From an uncultured Caulobacteraceae bacterium (GTDB taxonomy: Bacteria; Pseudomonadota; Alphaproteobacteria; Caulobacterales; Caulobacteraceae), in the NCBI GenBank assembly GCA_946482375.1, contig CAMLRH010000056.1, positions 1 to 11,392 on the forward strand: 11,392 nt of DNA, in the 5' to 3' direction. A program made the position numbers and the translations under genes. The notes under the pieces are model-generated. The model was not told the DNA's origin and made no database searches. It was given only the letters and a program-made list of their open reading frames with translations. Of the stretch, positions 1 through 7,317 are shown piece after piece (position 1 is the first letter of the stretch; every line of letters starts with the position of its first letter).

Positions 1-126
1 GGCCTCGTCGGCATGGACGCCGCGGCGTTCGAAATAGCGCATCAGGGCCGGCCTCAGCTCGCGCGACAGGGCCGCGACCGCCGCCTGGTCCGCCTCCCGT
101 CCCACCGCCGATCTCGCCTGCCCCAT
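1..126 (-). CDS. ECF sigma factor, 5' part only (third cassette)
   Basis: An ATG at 126-124 opens a frame of 42 codons that is still open at the left edge of the window. The peptide begins MGQARSAVG and contains LRPALMRYFERRGVHADEA. This aligns with the start of the complete sigma factor at 5559-6092, which begins MGQPPTSSA and contains GPALRAYFRKKVGATEAED, i.e. the start of sigma region 2. It also sits in the same place: just downstream of a receptor gene and its terminator. What is seen is homology over about 40 residues plus synteny. That it is a functional FecI-type sigma factor paired with its own FecR and receptor beyond the window is inference. There is only a weak Shine-Dalgarno (AGG very close to the ATG), and a TTG start further upstream at 153 cannot be excluded. 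Regions 2.2-4 lie outside the window. Confidence 0.72.
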   Translation of the reverse strand, partial: MGQARSAVGREADQAAVAALSRELRPALMRYFERRGVHADEA

Positions 127-204
127 CGCCTGCGCACGAGCCCCGAGGCGCAATGCCCCGCCTACAGGAACGCACCCCGGCAGGGAATCCTCAAGGCCGG
201 CGGC

Positions 205-243
205 AAAAAAGATGAGGCGGCGACGCCCCCCGGCATCGCCGCC
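205..243 (-). terminator. Rho-independent terminator after the 1389-residue receptor
   Basis: On the minus strand, GGCGGCGATGCC, a GGGG loop and GGCGTCGCCGCC form a 12-bp stem with one U-G wobble. A short TCATC spacer and then six T residues (205-210) follow. It lies 40 nt after the receptor stop codon and before the next sigma gene. The T-run is only on the minus-strand side, so it acts in the direction of the receptor operon. It is related in sequence to the terminator at 6164-6203. Confidence 0.88.
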
Positions 244-264
244 CCAGTGTGTCCGGTTCAGAGG

Positions 265-276
265 GGTTTCGAAACC
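265..276. repeat. 12-bp perfect palindrome between receptor stop and terminator
   Basis: GGTTTCGAAACC reads the same on both strands. It lies in the short 3' untranslated stretch of the receptor gene. The flanking CCGGTT (253-258) and AACCGG (273-278) can also pair with each other. It could be an mRNA-stabilising hairpin or chance. The equivalent position after the other receptor has related sequence but has lost the palindrome, which argues against a conserved operator. Confidence 0.3.
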
Positions 277-282
277 GGAGGC

Positions 283-1296
283 CTAACCGCCAAAGCCGAC
301 GGAGAGCCGGAAGTACGGGCCCTGAATGGTGCGGTCGTACCGTTTCGCTTCATCGAAACCCCCGTCGATGGCGTCGAAGAAGCGGTCGTAGCTGTAGCCG
401 GTGGAGACCTTGATGCGGTCGATCTCGTAAGAGAGGCCGAGTTCCAAAGTCAGGTTGGGAACCGTCACATCATCCTCACGACTGCGCGGAATTGCTTCGT
501 CGTAGCGGACGGTCTCGGTGCTGTATTTCAAGCCCTCGCTCTGGGTGTAAATCGCATAGCGCTCCTCGCGGCTCTCGTTCGTCTGCTTACCGAACAGAAC
601 CCCACCGCCGATCTTCCAGTCTAGGTCGACATGGCCGGCGCGCTCACCTTCCCACAGGCGTCCCTGTGCTTCCCATGAAACTGCAGGCCCCGCACCTTCG
701 AAGTCGCGGCTGCTGTCGATTTCGGTGAGAAAATGCGTCCAGTGCTGCGTGCCGTACTTAGTGCCAATCGCCGTCGGAAACACACTGTCGGGGATGCCGT
801 CCATCCCGACATGAGATGTCGACGCGAAGCTGGCATAGCGCAGGCCGGCGGCCAGAACCGACCTGGCGTCATTGCCCCAGGCGCCCAGCCCGACGTCCTT
901 GCCGACCATGAATTCGGCCACCGCGTATTCTTCGTGGTCGCGCACCGCGGTGATCACATGGTTGTCGCGCTGCAGGTATTGGCCGGTGTTGGCGTTGACC
1001 GCCCCGGGAACCTCCTCGTAGGCGCCCCCCCGGAAGCTGCCGTTGGTCCGGCCCCAGCGGTAAGCCCCCGCGACCTGCCAGCCGTTAGCCGGCGCAAGGG
1101 TCAGCTTGACGTCGCGGATGTCACCCCAATCAAGGTCCTCCTTCTGCACCGCGGGAGAGGCGGCCAGCCTTTCGGGAACCCAGGGGTTGTACATTTCCAC
1201 GTCGCCGTCGAGGCGGCTGACCTGCCCGCCAAGCTGGACCCAAAGCGGATAGGCCCCGCTGCCGCCAATAACACCGCCAAGCCATGGCGCATCGGA
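283..1296 (-). other. C-terminal extension of the 1389-residue receptor: predicted second outer-membrane beta-barrel
   Basis: These are residues 1053-1389 of the receptor. The segment shows about ten alternating hydrophobic/polar stretches typical of membrane beta-strands, for example PLWVQLGGQVSRL, VLAAGLRYASFAS, DLDWKIGGGVLFGKQ, LTLELGLSYEID and a last strand GPYFRLSVGFGG. The motifs DLDWGD, DFEGAGP, GGGVLFGKQ and FFDAIDGG recur in the paralogue. They recall barrels of the Legionella MOMP/Lpg1974 type found widely in alphaproteobacteria. That family assignment is from memory of motif style and is tentative; the beta-rich, outer-membrane character is better supported. No signal peptide, stop codon or frameshift separates it from the receptor, so it is made as one polypeptide. 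Confidence 0.65.
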
Positions 1297-4200
1297 CCAA
1301 GCCTTGGTGACACGAAGGCCGTAGAGGCGCGGTTCGACCAGGAAGACGTTGGTGGTGAGGCCCGAGTCGTCGGAGTTGAGGAAAGCGCCCGTCAGGGCGT
1401 CTTCGTCGAGGACGTTCTTGACGTAGGCCATCACCTTCCAGCCGCGCTCTTCGTTCTCGAAGATGGCGGCCAGGTTGACGGTGTAGAACTCATCCAGGCG
1501 ATTGTATTCGTGGTCGTTGAATACCCGCCACCAGCTGTCCGACTGCCAGTGAATGTCTCCGTGGAGGGTCGCAAGCCATTCGCCGGCCAGTGGCAGGGTG
1601 TAATCCGCCGAGAGCGTGGCCGTGTAGTCAGGCGCATTCGGCAACTCATTGCCGCCGAGTTGCTTGGAAACGCCACGGCCCTGATTGGGCACGGTGTCGG
1701 GATCGAAACCGGGAGGCGGCGGAATGCTGCCGTGCGAGTCGTCCCAGATAACGCCGTAGTAGAGGTCGAGGCACAGTCCGCTGTAGATGCCCCCGAGTTG
1801 GACGTCGCCTCCCTGCGTGGCGATATCCGTCGGCACGATGCAGTTGGACGGCACCGAAGGGAACGGCCGGTAGACGACGTAGTCGGGATCGCCGGCCGAA
1901 CGGTCCATCAGGTCGATGGCCGTTTCACCGTCGGCGATGCGGGTGCCGTTGTAACCGCCCTTGAAGGCGACTTTCAGGTTCTCGAGCGGCCGCCAGTCAG
2001 CCTCGATTTCCAGCCCCCAGACCTCGGCGTCGTAGTTGGAGTTGATCGCCGATCGGTTGCGGATCTCGGAGACCTGGTAGCCCTGATAGTCGTAGTAGAA
2101 GCCGGTCAGGTTCAACGTCACCGCGCCGTCGAACAGCGTGTTCTTGGTCCCGATCTCGAAAGCATCGAGGAACTCGGCCTCGAAGGTGTCAGGGATCAGT
2201 TCGGCCCCGCCGATACCGCCGTAGGAGGCGAAGACGGGAGGCGGCGGGTTGGTCCCGCCGGCCTTGTAGCCGTGAGCGTAGGAGGCATAGACCAACGTCT
2301 CGTCGGTGAAGGAGAGCTCCGGCTTCCAGTCCACGGCGAGGCGCCCTGTGGGCTCCTTCCACTCCTGGAAGATGGTCTGCAGCGTGGCGTAGGGACCTCT
2401 CGTCCCGTTCCCCGCCAGCAGCCAGCTCGGAATCTGCGGGGCGGTTTTGCGATCGACGGTGAACCGCAGCCCGGCCGTGAGCTTCAACGCATCGGTGACG
2501 TTGTAATAGGCTTCGCCGAAGAGGGCGTAGGAGACCAGCTTGTAGGGGTTCTTCGACAGAAAGTAGTTGTGGCCCATGTCGTTGAGCGACCCGATCGGAT
2601 TAGGGTCGAGATAGACCCCGCCGACATCGTACGGACGGCGAGCATCGGGATCAGGCGTGACTCCGGGCAGTCCCCGTGGGTCGTTCAGCCTCACGAGGTC
2701 GGCTGGAATATTGAACATGCTGTAGGGCGACGAGAAACCATAGTCCGCCCAAAGTGAGAGGGTATTGATGAAGACGTAGTATTTGTTCTCCGCGTCTAGC
2801 CGCGTGTAATTGGCGCCAAGGCTGAAGTTGAACGCGCCGCCGAAGTCCGATCCCACACGGAATTCCTGGCTGAACTGGCGAGAATCCGATGTCGAAAGGT
2901 CGACCAGCAGAAGCCGGTCAGAGCAACCTAGCTGCGGATCGCAGTACACGCCCTTCTCGTCGATGATGACGGTATCTTCGCCCCTAGCGAAGTTGTTGGT
3001 GGCGTTCGGCCGGAAGCCGCCGGGCGTACTGGTGAAGCGATTGAAGTCCTGCAGCGAAAATTGCCGGTCGGCGGCGTAGGCGGTTTCCGAGGTCAGAGTC
3101 AGGCCGTTGCTCAGATCGACTGAGACCTGCAATTCCGCGATATCGGCCTTGGCCCAGTACTCCGGTTCGACGCTCGACTCGATCACCCTCAGGTCACGCG
3201 ATTGGAATGCGCTGAGGTAAGGGTCCACACCGTTGACGAGCGGCAGACCAATCCCTGTCAGCGGTCGGAAGTATGGCAACGAGTGACCGTTGGGCGTCTG
3301 GAAGGCCTCGGGCGAATAGAGCGACACTCGCTCACAGCCCTGCGAGACGTATCGCTGGACGTTGTAATCGTTAGGGTCGACGGCGACTGTGCCGACTTGC
3401 GTGGGCCTATGCGTCTTGCATAGCTGCTTCCCCGAACGCAGGCGGTCATCGCTCTCCTCGAAGTGTTCCCAGATCAGGTTGGCGTCGATGTTGTCGGTAG
3501 GCGCGAAGCGCAGGGAGAGCCGCGTCGACCAAAGATCGCGGCCGTCGATCTGGGCGCCGGTAAGTTGGTTGGTGACGTAGCCGTCGCGCTTGGTCCACGC
3601 GCCCGCCAGACGTAGCGCGACGACGTCCTCCACCAGCGGGATATTGACCATCCCCTCCAGGCGGGTGGAGTTGAAATTGGCGACGTCCGCGGAGAGTTTC
3701 GCTTCGGTCGTGAACTTCGGCTTCGCCGAGATGATGTTGACGACGCCCGCCGTCGCGTTACGCCCGTAGAGGGTGCCTTGCGGACCGCGCAGCACTTCCA
3801 GCCGCTCCAGATCGTAAAACTCCTGCTCGAAGAAGCGGTTGTGAACGAACGGCGTGTTGTTGAAGGCCACCGCCACGGCGGGGTCGGTGGTCGCCGACAC
3901 GGCCTGCGTCCCGATCCCGCGAATCTGGATCGAGTAGGAGCTGAAGTTCGTCTTGGTGAAGCTGAAGTTCGGGACCTGGGTGTAGAGGTCCGGACCGCCG
4001 GCGACCTGCGACCGCTCCAGCGCTTCCTGGCTGAACGCCGAGATGGCGATCGGCACGTCCTGGATATCCTCTTCCCGCTTTTGCGCGGTGACGATCAGGA
4101 CCTCAACCTCAGCGCCGTCCCCCGCGGCGCTTCCGGACTGGGGGGCGGTGGCGTCCACGATGACGAAGGTGTCGCCGGCGCGGCGGTAGCCGAGGCCCGT

Positions 4201-4452
4201 GCCTTGCAGGAGCTGGGCGAGGGCGACTTCGGGGTCGGCCTCGCCGCGCATGCCCGGCGACAGTTTTTCGACCGCCATTTCGGATTTGAACAGGACGGGA
4301 TGCGCGCTCTGCTCGGAGAAGGCGTTCAGAGCCGTGTTCAGCGATTGCGGCTGAATATTGAAACTGGCGTCGTCGGCCCAGGCCGCGCCCCCGCTGACCA
4401 AGGCAATCACTGCGGCGCTGCTGAGCAGCCGCGCGTAACGCGTCCGAGACAT
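283..4452 (-). CDS. STN-type TonB-dependent receptor fused to a C-terminal second barrel-like domain
   Basis: This is an outer-membrane, TonB-energised receptor of the signalling (transducer) class; the ligand is unknown. The product has 1389 residues from the ATG at 4452, chosen because AGGGGGAG lies 5 nt upstream and a clean signal peptide follows (cleavage after AAWA, residue 26). An in-frame ATG at 4482 lacks a good ribosome site. Domains in order: STN signalling domain about 31-99; acidic linker; TonB box EVLIVTA about 117-123; plug about 128-246 with the hallmark LRGPQGTLYGRNATAGVVNI (221-240); 22-strand barrel ending LYGLRVTKAW at W1052; extra beta-rich segment 1053-1389 ending SVGFGG. 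Normal STN-type TBDRs stop at the equivalent of W1052. All six cysteines occur in pairs (345/373, 504/510, 871/894), probably loop disulfides. The gene lies 84 nt after the fecR-like gene, so it is probably co-transcribed with sigma and FecR. It is paralogous to the gene at 6241-10596. Confidence 0.93.
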   Translation of the reverse strand: MSRTRYARLLSSAAVIALVSGGAAWADDASFNIQPQSLNTALNAFSEQSAHPVLFKSEMAVEKLSPGMRGEADPEVALAQLLQGTGLGYRRAGDTFVIVDATAPQSGSAAGDGAEVEVLIVTAQKREEDIQDVPIAISAFSQEALERSQVAGGPDLYTQVPNFSFTKTNFSSYSIQIRGIGTQAVSATTDPAVAVAFNNTPFVHNRFFEQEFYDLERLEVLRGPQGTLYGRNATAGVVNIISAKPKFTTEAKLSADVANFNSTRLEGMVNIPLVEDVVALRLAGAWTKRDGYVTNQLTGAQIDGRDLWSTRLSLRFAPTDNIDANLIWEHFEESDDRLRSGKQLCKTHRPTQVGTVAVDPNDYNVQRYVSQGCERVSLYSPEAFQTPNGHSLPYFRPLTGIGLPLVNGVDPYLSAFQSRDLRVIESSVEPEYWAKADIAELQVSVDLSNGLTLTSETAYAADRQFSLQDFNRFTSTPGGFRPNATNNFARGEDTVIIDEKGVYCDPQLGCSDRLLLVDLSTSDSRQFSQEFRVGSDFGGAFNFSLGANYTRLDAENKYYVFINTLSLWADYGFSSPYSMFNIPADLVRLNDPRGLPGVTPDPDARRPYDVGGVYLDPNPIGSLNDMGHNYFLSKNPYKLVSYALFGEAYYNVTDALKLTAGLRFTVDRKTAPQIPSWLLAGNGTRGPYATLQTIFQEWKEPTGRLAVDWKPELSFTDETLVYASYAHGYKAGGTNPPPPVFASYGGIGGAELIPDTFEAEFLDAFEIGTKNTLFDGAVTLNLTGFYYDYQGYQVSEIRNRSAINSNYDAEVWGLEIEADWRPLENLKVAFKGGYNGTRIADGETAIDLMDRSAGDPDYVVYRPFPSVPSNCIVPTDIATQGGDVQLGGIYSGLCLDLYYGVIWDDSHGSIPPPPGFDPDTVPNQGRGVSKQLGGNELPNAPDYTATLSADYTLPLAGEWLATLHGDIHWQSDSWWRVFNDHEYNRLDEFYTVNLAAIFENEERGWKVMAYVKNVLDEDALTGAFLNSDDSGLTTNVFLVEPRLYGLRVTKAWSDAPWLGGVIGGSGAYPLWVQLGGQVSRLDGDVEMYNPWVPERLAASPAVQKEDLDWGDIRDVKLTLAPANGWQVAGAYRWGRTNGSFRGGAYEEVPGAVNANTGQYLQRDNHVITAVRDHEEYAVAEFMVGKDVGLGAWGNDARSVLAAGLRYASFASTSHVGMDGIPDSVFPTAIGTKYGTQHWTHFLTEIDSSRDFEGAGPAVSWEAQGRLWEGERAGHVDLDWKIGGGVLFGKQTNESREERYAIYTQSEGLKYSTETVRYDEAIPRSREDDVTVPNLTLELGLSYEIDRIKVSTGYSYDRFFDAIDGGFDEAKRYDRTIQGPYFRLSVGFGG
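4109..4144 (-). repeat. Copy 1 of a 36-bp exact repeat in the STN-TonB box linker
   Basis: This 36-nt stretch, encoding the PQSGSAAGDGAE linker between STN domain and TonB box, is identical to 10238-10273 in the other receptor gene. Surrounding coding sequence differs at many synonymous positions, so identity here exceeds the local background. Confidence 0.85.
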
Positions 4453-4457
4453 CTTCG

Positions 4458-4465
4458 CTCCCCCT
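4458..4465 (-). promoter_or_regulatory. Ribosome binding site deciding the 4452 start
   Basis: The minus strand reads AGGGGGAG, 5 nt, ATG. It supports ATG 4452 over the upstream in-frame ATG at 4482. The other receptor has the same leader type (GAGGGGGAAG before its ATG). Confidence 0.75.
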
Positions 4466-4536
4466 GTTTTTATCGGGAGCATTACGCCCCCAATATTACA
4501 GGAGCGCCGATTTCAACTAAACCCGGCACACCCCAC

Positions 4537-5562
4537 TCAACTTTTTTCATCGCCGGCCATGGCCAGCCGTACGACGCCGTCGCGCGGCGCGGCCACGGGC
4601 TCGATATCGTAGATTTTCACCGCCTTCAGGAAGGCGTCGAGGTCGCCGGCCTTGAACCGCCCGCTCACCGGCATGGCGGCCAGCGCCGGGTCCTCCAGCA
4701 TGATTTTCGTGTCCGAATAGCGGGCGAGCTCGACCACCACCTGGCCCAACGGTTCGTTCTCGAATTTCAGCCAGCCGGTCAGCCAGGCGGTTTCGCGTTC
4801 GGTGTCGGCGCGCTCGACCGTCCAGCGGCCGGCGTCGCTGGCGACGAGCTGGCTGCCGGCGACCATTTCGGTGGCCTGGATTGCGGGCGCCGTCGGCAGG
4901 CGCGCGGCGGCCGGCAGGGGCGCCTCCACCCTCACCTTCCCTTCCACCAGCGTCACCTCGAACCGCCCGTTCTCGGCGCGCACGTCGAAGGCGGTGCCGA
5001 GCGCGGTCACCTTGCGGCCCGCGGCGTGGACCACGAACGGGTGCGCCCGATCCTTCGCCACCTTGAAGTAGGCCTGGCCGCGATCGAGGTAGATGAGCCG
5101 CCGCTCTCCGTCGGCCCGGGTACGCAGGACCGTGCCGGTGTTCAGCGTCACCACCGATCCGTCCGGCAGGGTCACCGTCGAGCGCTGGCCGACCTCGGTG
5201 CGGAAGGTCTGGTTGGGCAGTTCGTGCGAGCGGAACAGGTTGAGCTGCATGCCGCCGAGCACGCCTGCGCCCAGCACGGCCGCCACGGCCAGCCCCGCCG
5301 CCATCCGCCGCCACGCCGGCGCCGGGCGCCGCCGCGCCTCCGCCCGCATGGCCAGGATCTCCGGCGCGTCCCGCGTCTCGCCAAAGCCGCCCCACACCGC
5401 CTCAACCGCCTCGAAAGCCAGCCGGTGGCGCAGGTCGGCGTCCAGCCACTCCTGGAGCGCCGCGGCCTCCTCCGGCGTCATCTCGCCGGAGCGCTGGCGA
5501 GCGAACCAGGCGGTGGCCTGGCCCTCGATGCTCTCGACCACTTCAGGCATGGGCGTACTCAT
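4537..5562 (-). CDS. FecR-family anti-sigma factor
   Basis: This 341-residue inner-membrane signalling protein is expected to hold the adjacent ECF sigma factor in check, or activate it, depending on the state of the receptor. The N-terminal sigma-binding domain (DUF4880 type, about 11-60) shows the typical ATAWFARQRSGEMTPEE and ALQEWLDAD. A basic stretch RRRPAPAWRR (about 77-86) precedes one transmembrane segment (about 88-106), giving a cytoplasmic N-terminus. The periplasmic FecR domain spans about 122-213 (TVTLPDGSVVTLNTGTVLRT, DRGQAYFKV, LGTAFDVR). The C-terminal STN-like receptor-contact domain is about 264-322 (LKFENEPLGQVVVELARYSD). The ATG overlaps the sigma stop codon as ATGA, so translation is probably coupled and the two products made in matched amounts. 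Length and domains are normal for the family. It is closely related to the partial gene at 10669-11392. The receptor gene follows after 84 nt. Confidence 0.95.
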   Translation of the reverse strand: MSTPMPEVVESIEGQATAWFARQRSGEMTPEEAAALQEWLDADLRHRLAFEAVEAVWGGFGETRDAPEILAMRAEARRRPAPAWRRMAAGLAVAAVLGAGVLGGMQLNLFRSHELPNQTFRTEVGQRSTVTLPDGSVVTLNTGTVLRTRADGERRLIYLDRGQAYFKVAKDRAHPFVVHAAGRKVTALGTAFDVRAENGRFEVTLVEGKVRVEAPLPAAARLPTAPAIQATEMVAGSQLVASDAGRWTVERADTERETAWLTGWLKFENEPLGQVVVELARYSDTKIMLEDPALAAMPVSGRFKAGDLDAFLKAVKIYDIEPVAAPRDGVVRLAMAGDEKS

Positions 5563-6092
5563 CGCGCCGCTCCCATCTGGGCCAGCACGCGGTCGAGGGT
5601 GCGCTTGATGTGGCTCTCCACCGAGCGGACCGACAGGCCCATATGGGCGGCGATCTCGCCGTAGCTCATCTCCTCGAAGCGGTGGAGGATGAAGGCCTGC
5701 GCCGCGCGCGGCGGGACGGTGCGCAGGCTGGCGATCAGCCGGGCCAGCGTGTCCTTGGCGATCAGCGCCCGTTCCGGCGACAGCTCGTCGATCAGCGCCT
5801 CGAGCGCCGACAGGTCGTCCAACGGTTTCAGCCGGTCGGACCCCGCGCGACGGGCCATCACATTGGCCGCAACCCGGAAGACATAGCGCCCGACATGCTC
5901 GATGCCGTCGGCGCCGCCCCGCACCTGCATGGCGACGAATACGTCCTGGACCAGGTCCTCGGCTTCGGTCGCCCCGACCTTCTTGCGGAAGTAGGCGCGC
6001 AGCGCCGGCCCGTACTGCGCCATCCACGCGGGCGCCTCCCCCGGCGAGGCCGAAGGCGGGTTCGCGGCGGACGATGTCGGCGGCTGGCCCAT
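5559..6092 (-). CDS. ECF (FecI-like) RNA polymerase sigma factor
   Basis: This 177-residue sigma-70 family factor has only regions 2 and 4. Region 2 is about 27-85, with LRAYFRKKVGATEAEDLVQD and VFVAMQVRG, followed by GRYVFRVAANVMARRA for promoter melting and -10 recognition. Region 4 is about 115-170, with PPRAAQAFILHRFEEMSYGE and the helix-turn-helix GEIAAHMGLSVRSVESHIKR for -35 binding. The ATG at 6092 is used here; a GTG sits directly before it and would add one residue. The Shine-Dalgarno is weak (AGGAT about 14 nt upstream), so a later Met24 start is possible, though the N-terminal extension resembles that of the partial sigma gene at 1-126. The stop overlaps the anti-sigma start by 4 nt. 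By analogy with FecI it should transcribe its receptor operon in response to the receptor ligand; its promoter was not identified. Confidence 0.95.
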   Translation of the reverse strand: MGQPPTSSAANPPSASPGEAPAWMAQYGPALRAYFRKKVGATEAEDLVQDVFVAMQVRGGADGIEHVGRYVFRVAANVMARRAGSDRLKPLDDLSALEALIDELSPERALIAKDTLARLIASLRTVPPRAAQAFILHRFEEMSYGEIAAHMGLSVRSVESHIKRTLDRVLAQMGAAR

Positions 6093-6163
6093 CACTCGGC
6101 TTAAATCCTGCCCCTGCCTGATAAGAGCACGATTTTGGGCCGAGCCCTGCAGGGCCGACGCAG
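6093..6163 (-). promoter_or_regulatory. Leader/promoter region of the sigma-fecR-receptor operon, with a 12-bp palindrome
   Basis: This is the only untranslated stretch between the upstream terminator and the sigma gene, so a promoter for the operon must lie here unless the terminator is read through. It contains the perfect palindrome GCCCTGCAGGGC at 6144-6155, about 52 nt before the ATG, a possible operator. I see no confident sigma-70 or ECF promoter pair; TTATCA and ATTTAA nearer the gene are only weak -10-like strings. Sequence just after the terminator T-run resembles the matching region before the sigma gene at 1-126. Confidence 0.35.
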
Positions 6164-6203
6164 AAAAAATTGAGGCGGCGAGCGTGGGCTTGCTCGCCGC
6201 CTC
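6164..6203 (-). terminator. Rho-independent terminator after the 1451-residue receptor
   Basis: On the minus strand, GAGGCGGCGAGC, loop AAGCCCAC and GCTCGCCGCCTC form a perfect 12-bp GC-rich stem, followed by AATTTTTT. It begins about 38 nt after the receptor stop. It separates cassette A from cassette B, so the sigma gene at 5559-6092 probably has its own promoter. Confidence 0.93.
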
Positions 6204-6240
6204 AGTCGTCCGGTGTCAGAGGGGACCTAAGCCGGAGTAC

Positions 6241-7317
6241 CTATCCGCCGAAGCCGACGGAGAGCTTGAAGTAGGGGCCGTCGATGGTGCGGTCGAAGGC
6301 CTTGCGCTCGCGATCGCCGCCGTCGATGGCATCGAAATAGCGCTCCCAGCGATAGCCGGCGTCGACCTTGAAGCGATCGACCTCGTAGGCGAGGCCAAGG
6401 CTGAGGTTGGCGGTCGGAACGGTGACGGACTTGGAGCGCTGGCGCTCGACTGGGATGCGTTCGCTGACCGGCGGCGGAAACGCGAAAGTGTTGTTGTAGC
6501 GGCTGATATAATAGTTCGAGAGGATGTCGCCGGTCAGATCGACCTTCTGCTTCCCGAACAGGACGCCGCCGCCCACCGTCCACGCGAGACTCAAGGTCCC
6601 GGTTTCCTGATCGCCGCGCAGACGTTGGGCCGCCTCCCAGGCGCCGACGGGCCCTACGCCCTCGAACTCACGCTCGGACGTCAGCGTCGCGTCGTACCAA
6701 TGGTGGGTGGCAGAGGTTGGGCTATTGAAGAAGTCGTTCATAACCACCCAGTCGGGAATGCCGCGGACATTCATGTCCGTCCGCGATCTCAGGCGCACGT
6801 AGCCAAGCCCCGCCGAAAGGCTGGACCGGAAATCATCACTGCCCAGGCCGATGTCCCGACCTGCGGTAAAGTCCGCCATCACGTGGTCATCGCTTTGCGA
6901 CGCATGTATCCACGACGAGTTGGTGGGGATGGTGTCGTATTTGTCTTCCACCGTACCGATGAACGGGTTTTGGCACAGGAACGTATTCCAACCGCAGACT
7001 TTTTCCTGGTCGGCGAGTTCTGAGTAGACCCCCGTATGCGCGCCTCCATTGGCCTTGCCGAATCTTACCCCTGCTGAAATGCGCCACGGCGTCCCCGCCG
7101 GCCGATAGGTCAGCCGGGCTTCGCCGCCGTCACCCCAGTCGAGGTCACGACCCTGAAGGTGGTCCGGCAGCAGGGTCGGCGTGAAGACGTCCAGCTCGTC
7201 GACCGACATGGGGTCGCTACTTCCGTCGGTCCGCAACGCCGAACCGCCGAGCGCGACCGTGATCGGGTAAGGTCCGTCGCGCCGGGCGCCGAACGAGCCC
7301 AGCAGCGGACCGCCGGT
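6241..7317 (-). other. C-terminal extension of the 1451-residue receptor: predicted second outer-membrane beta-barrel
   Basis: These are residues 1094-1451 of the receptor. Beta-strand-like stretches include YPITVALGGSALRT, WRISAGVRFGKANGG, HVMADFTAGRDIGLG, SLSAGLGYVRLRS, LSLAWTVGGGVLFGKQ, LSLGLAYEVD and the final GPYFKLSVGFGG. The motifs DLDWGD, FEGVGP, GGGVLFGKQ, YFDAIDGG and RTI.GPYF match the paralogue in order and spacing. This copy carries longer inserted loops, including a C-GWNTFL-C pair. The resemblance to MOMP/Lpg1974-type barrels is tentative, as for the other copy. Confidence 0.65.

Noticed and set aside
283..1296. The C-terminal extension as a separate gene joined by a lost stop codon or sequencing error
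   Set aside because: The tail has no signal peptide, start codon or ribosome site at the junction, and the paralogue 6 kb away has the same continuous fusion.
733..2757. Long plus-strand open reading frame (674 codons) opposite the first receptor
   Set aside because: It lies wholly antisense to an unmistakable receptor gene; its translation shows no family motif and has the low-complexity Val/Arg/Gly/Asp look of GC-rich antisense frames. The plus-strand frames at 13-624, 3778-5664, 5610-6104, 6184-7023 and 8191-9174 are rejected for the same reason.
4483..4536. Possible FecI-type or sigma-70 promoter directly before the first receptor (TTGAAA, TAATAT, GAAAT/TCCT strings)
   Set aside because: The spacings are wrong (12 nt between TTGAAA and TAATAT; too short for the ECF pair), and the gene can be transcribed from the sigma-fecR promoter.
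5563..6027. Upstream extension of the FecR frame giving a 496-residue protein
   Set aside because: The extension is a shadow of the sigma factor gene in another frame. The ATG at 5562 overlapping the sigma stop gives a FecR of normal length with a proper N-terminal domain.
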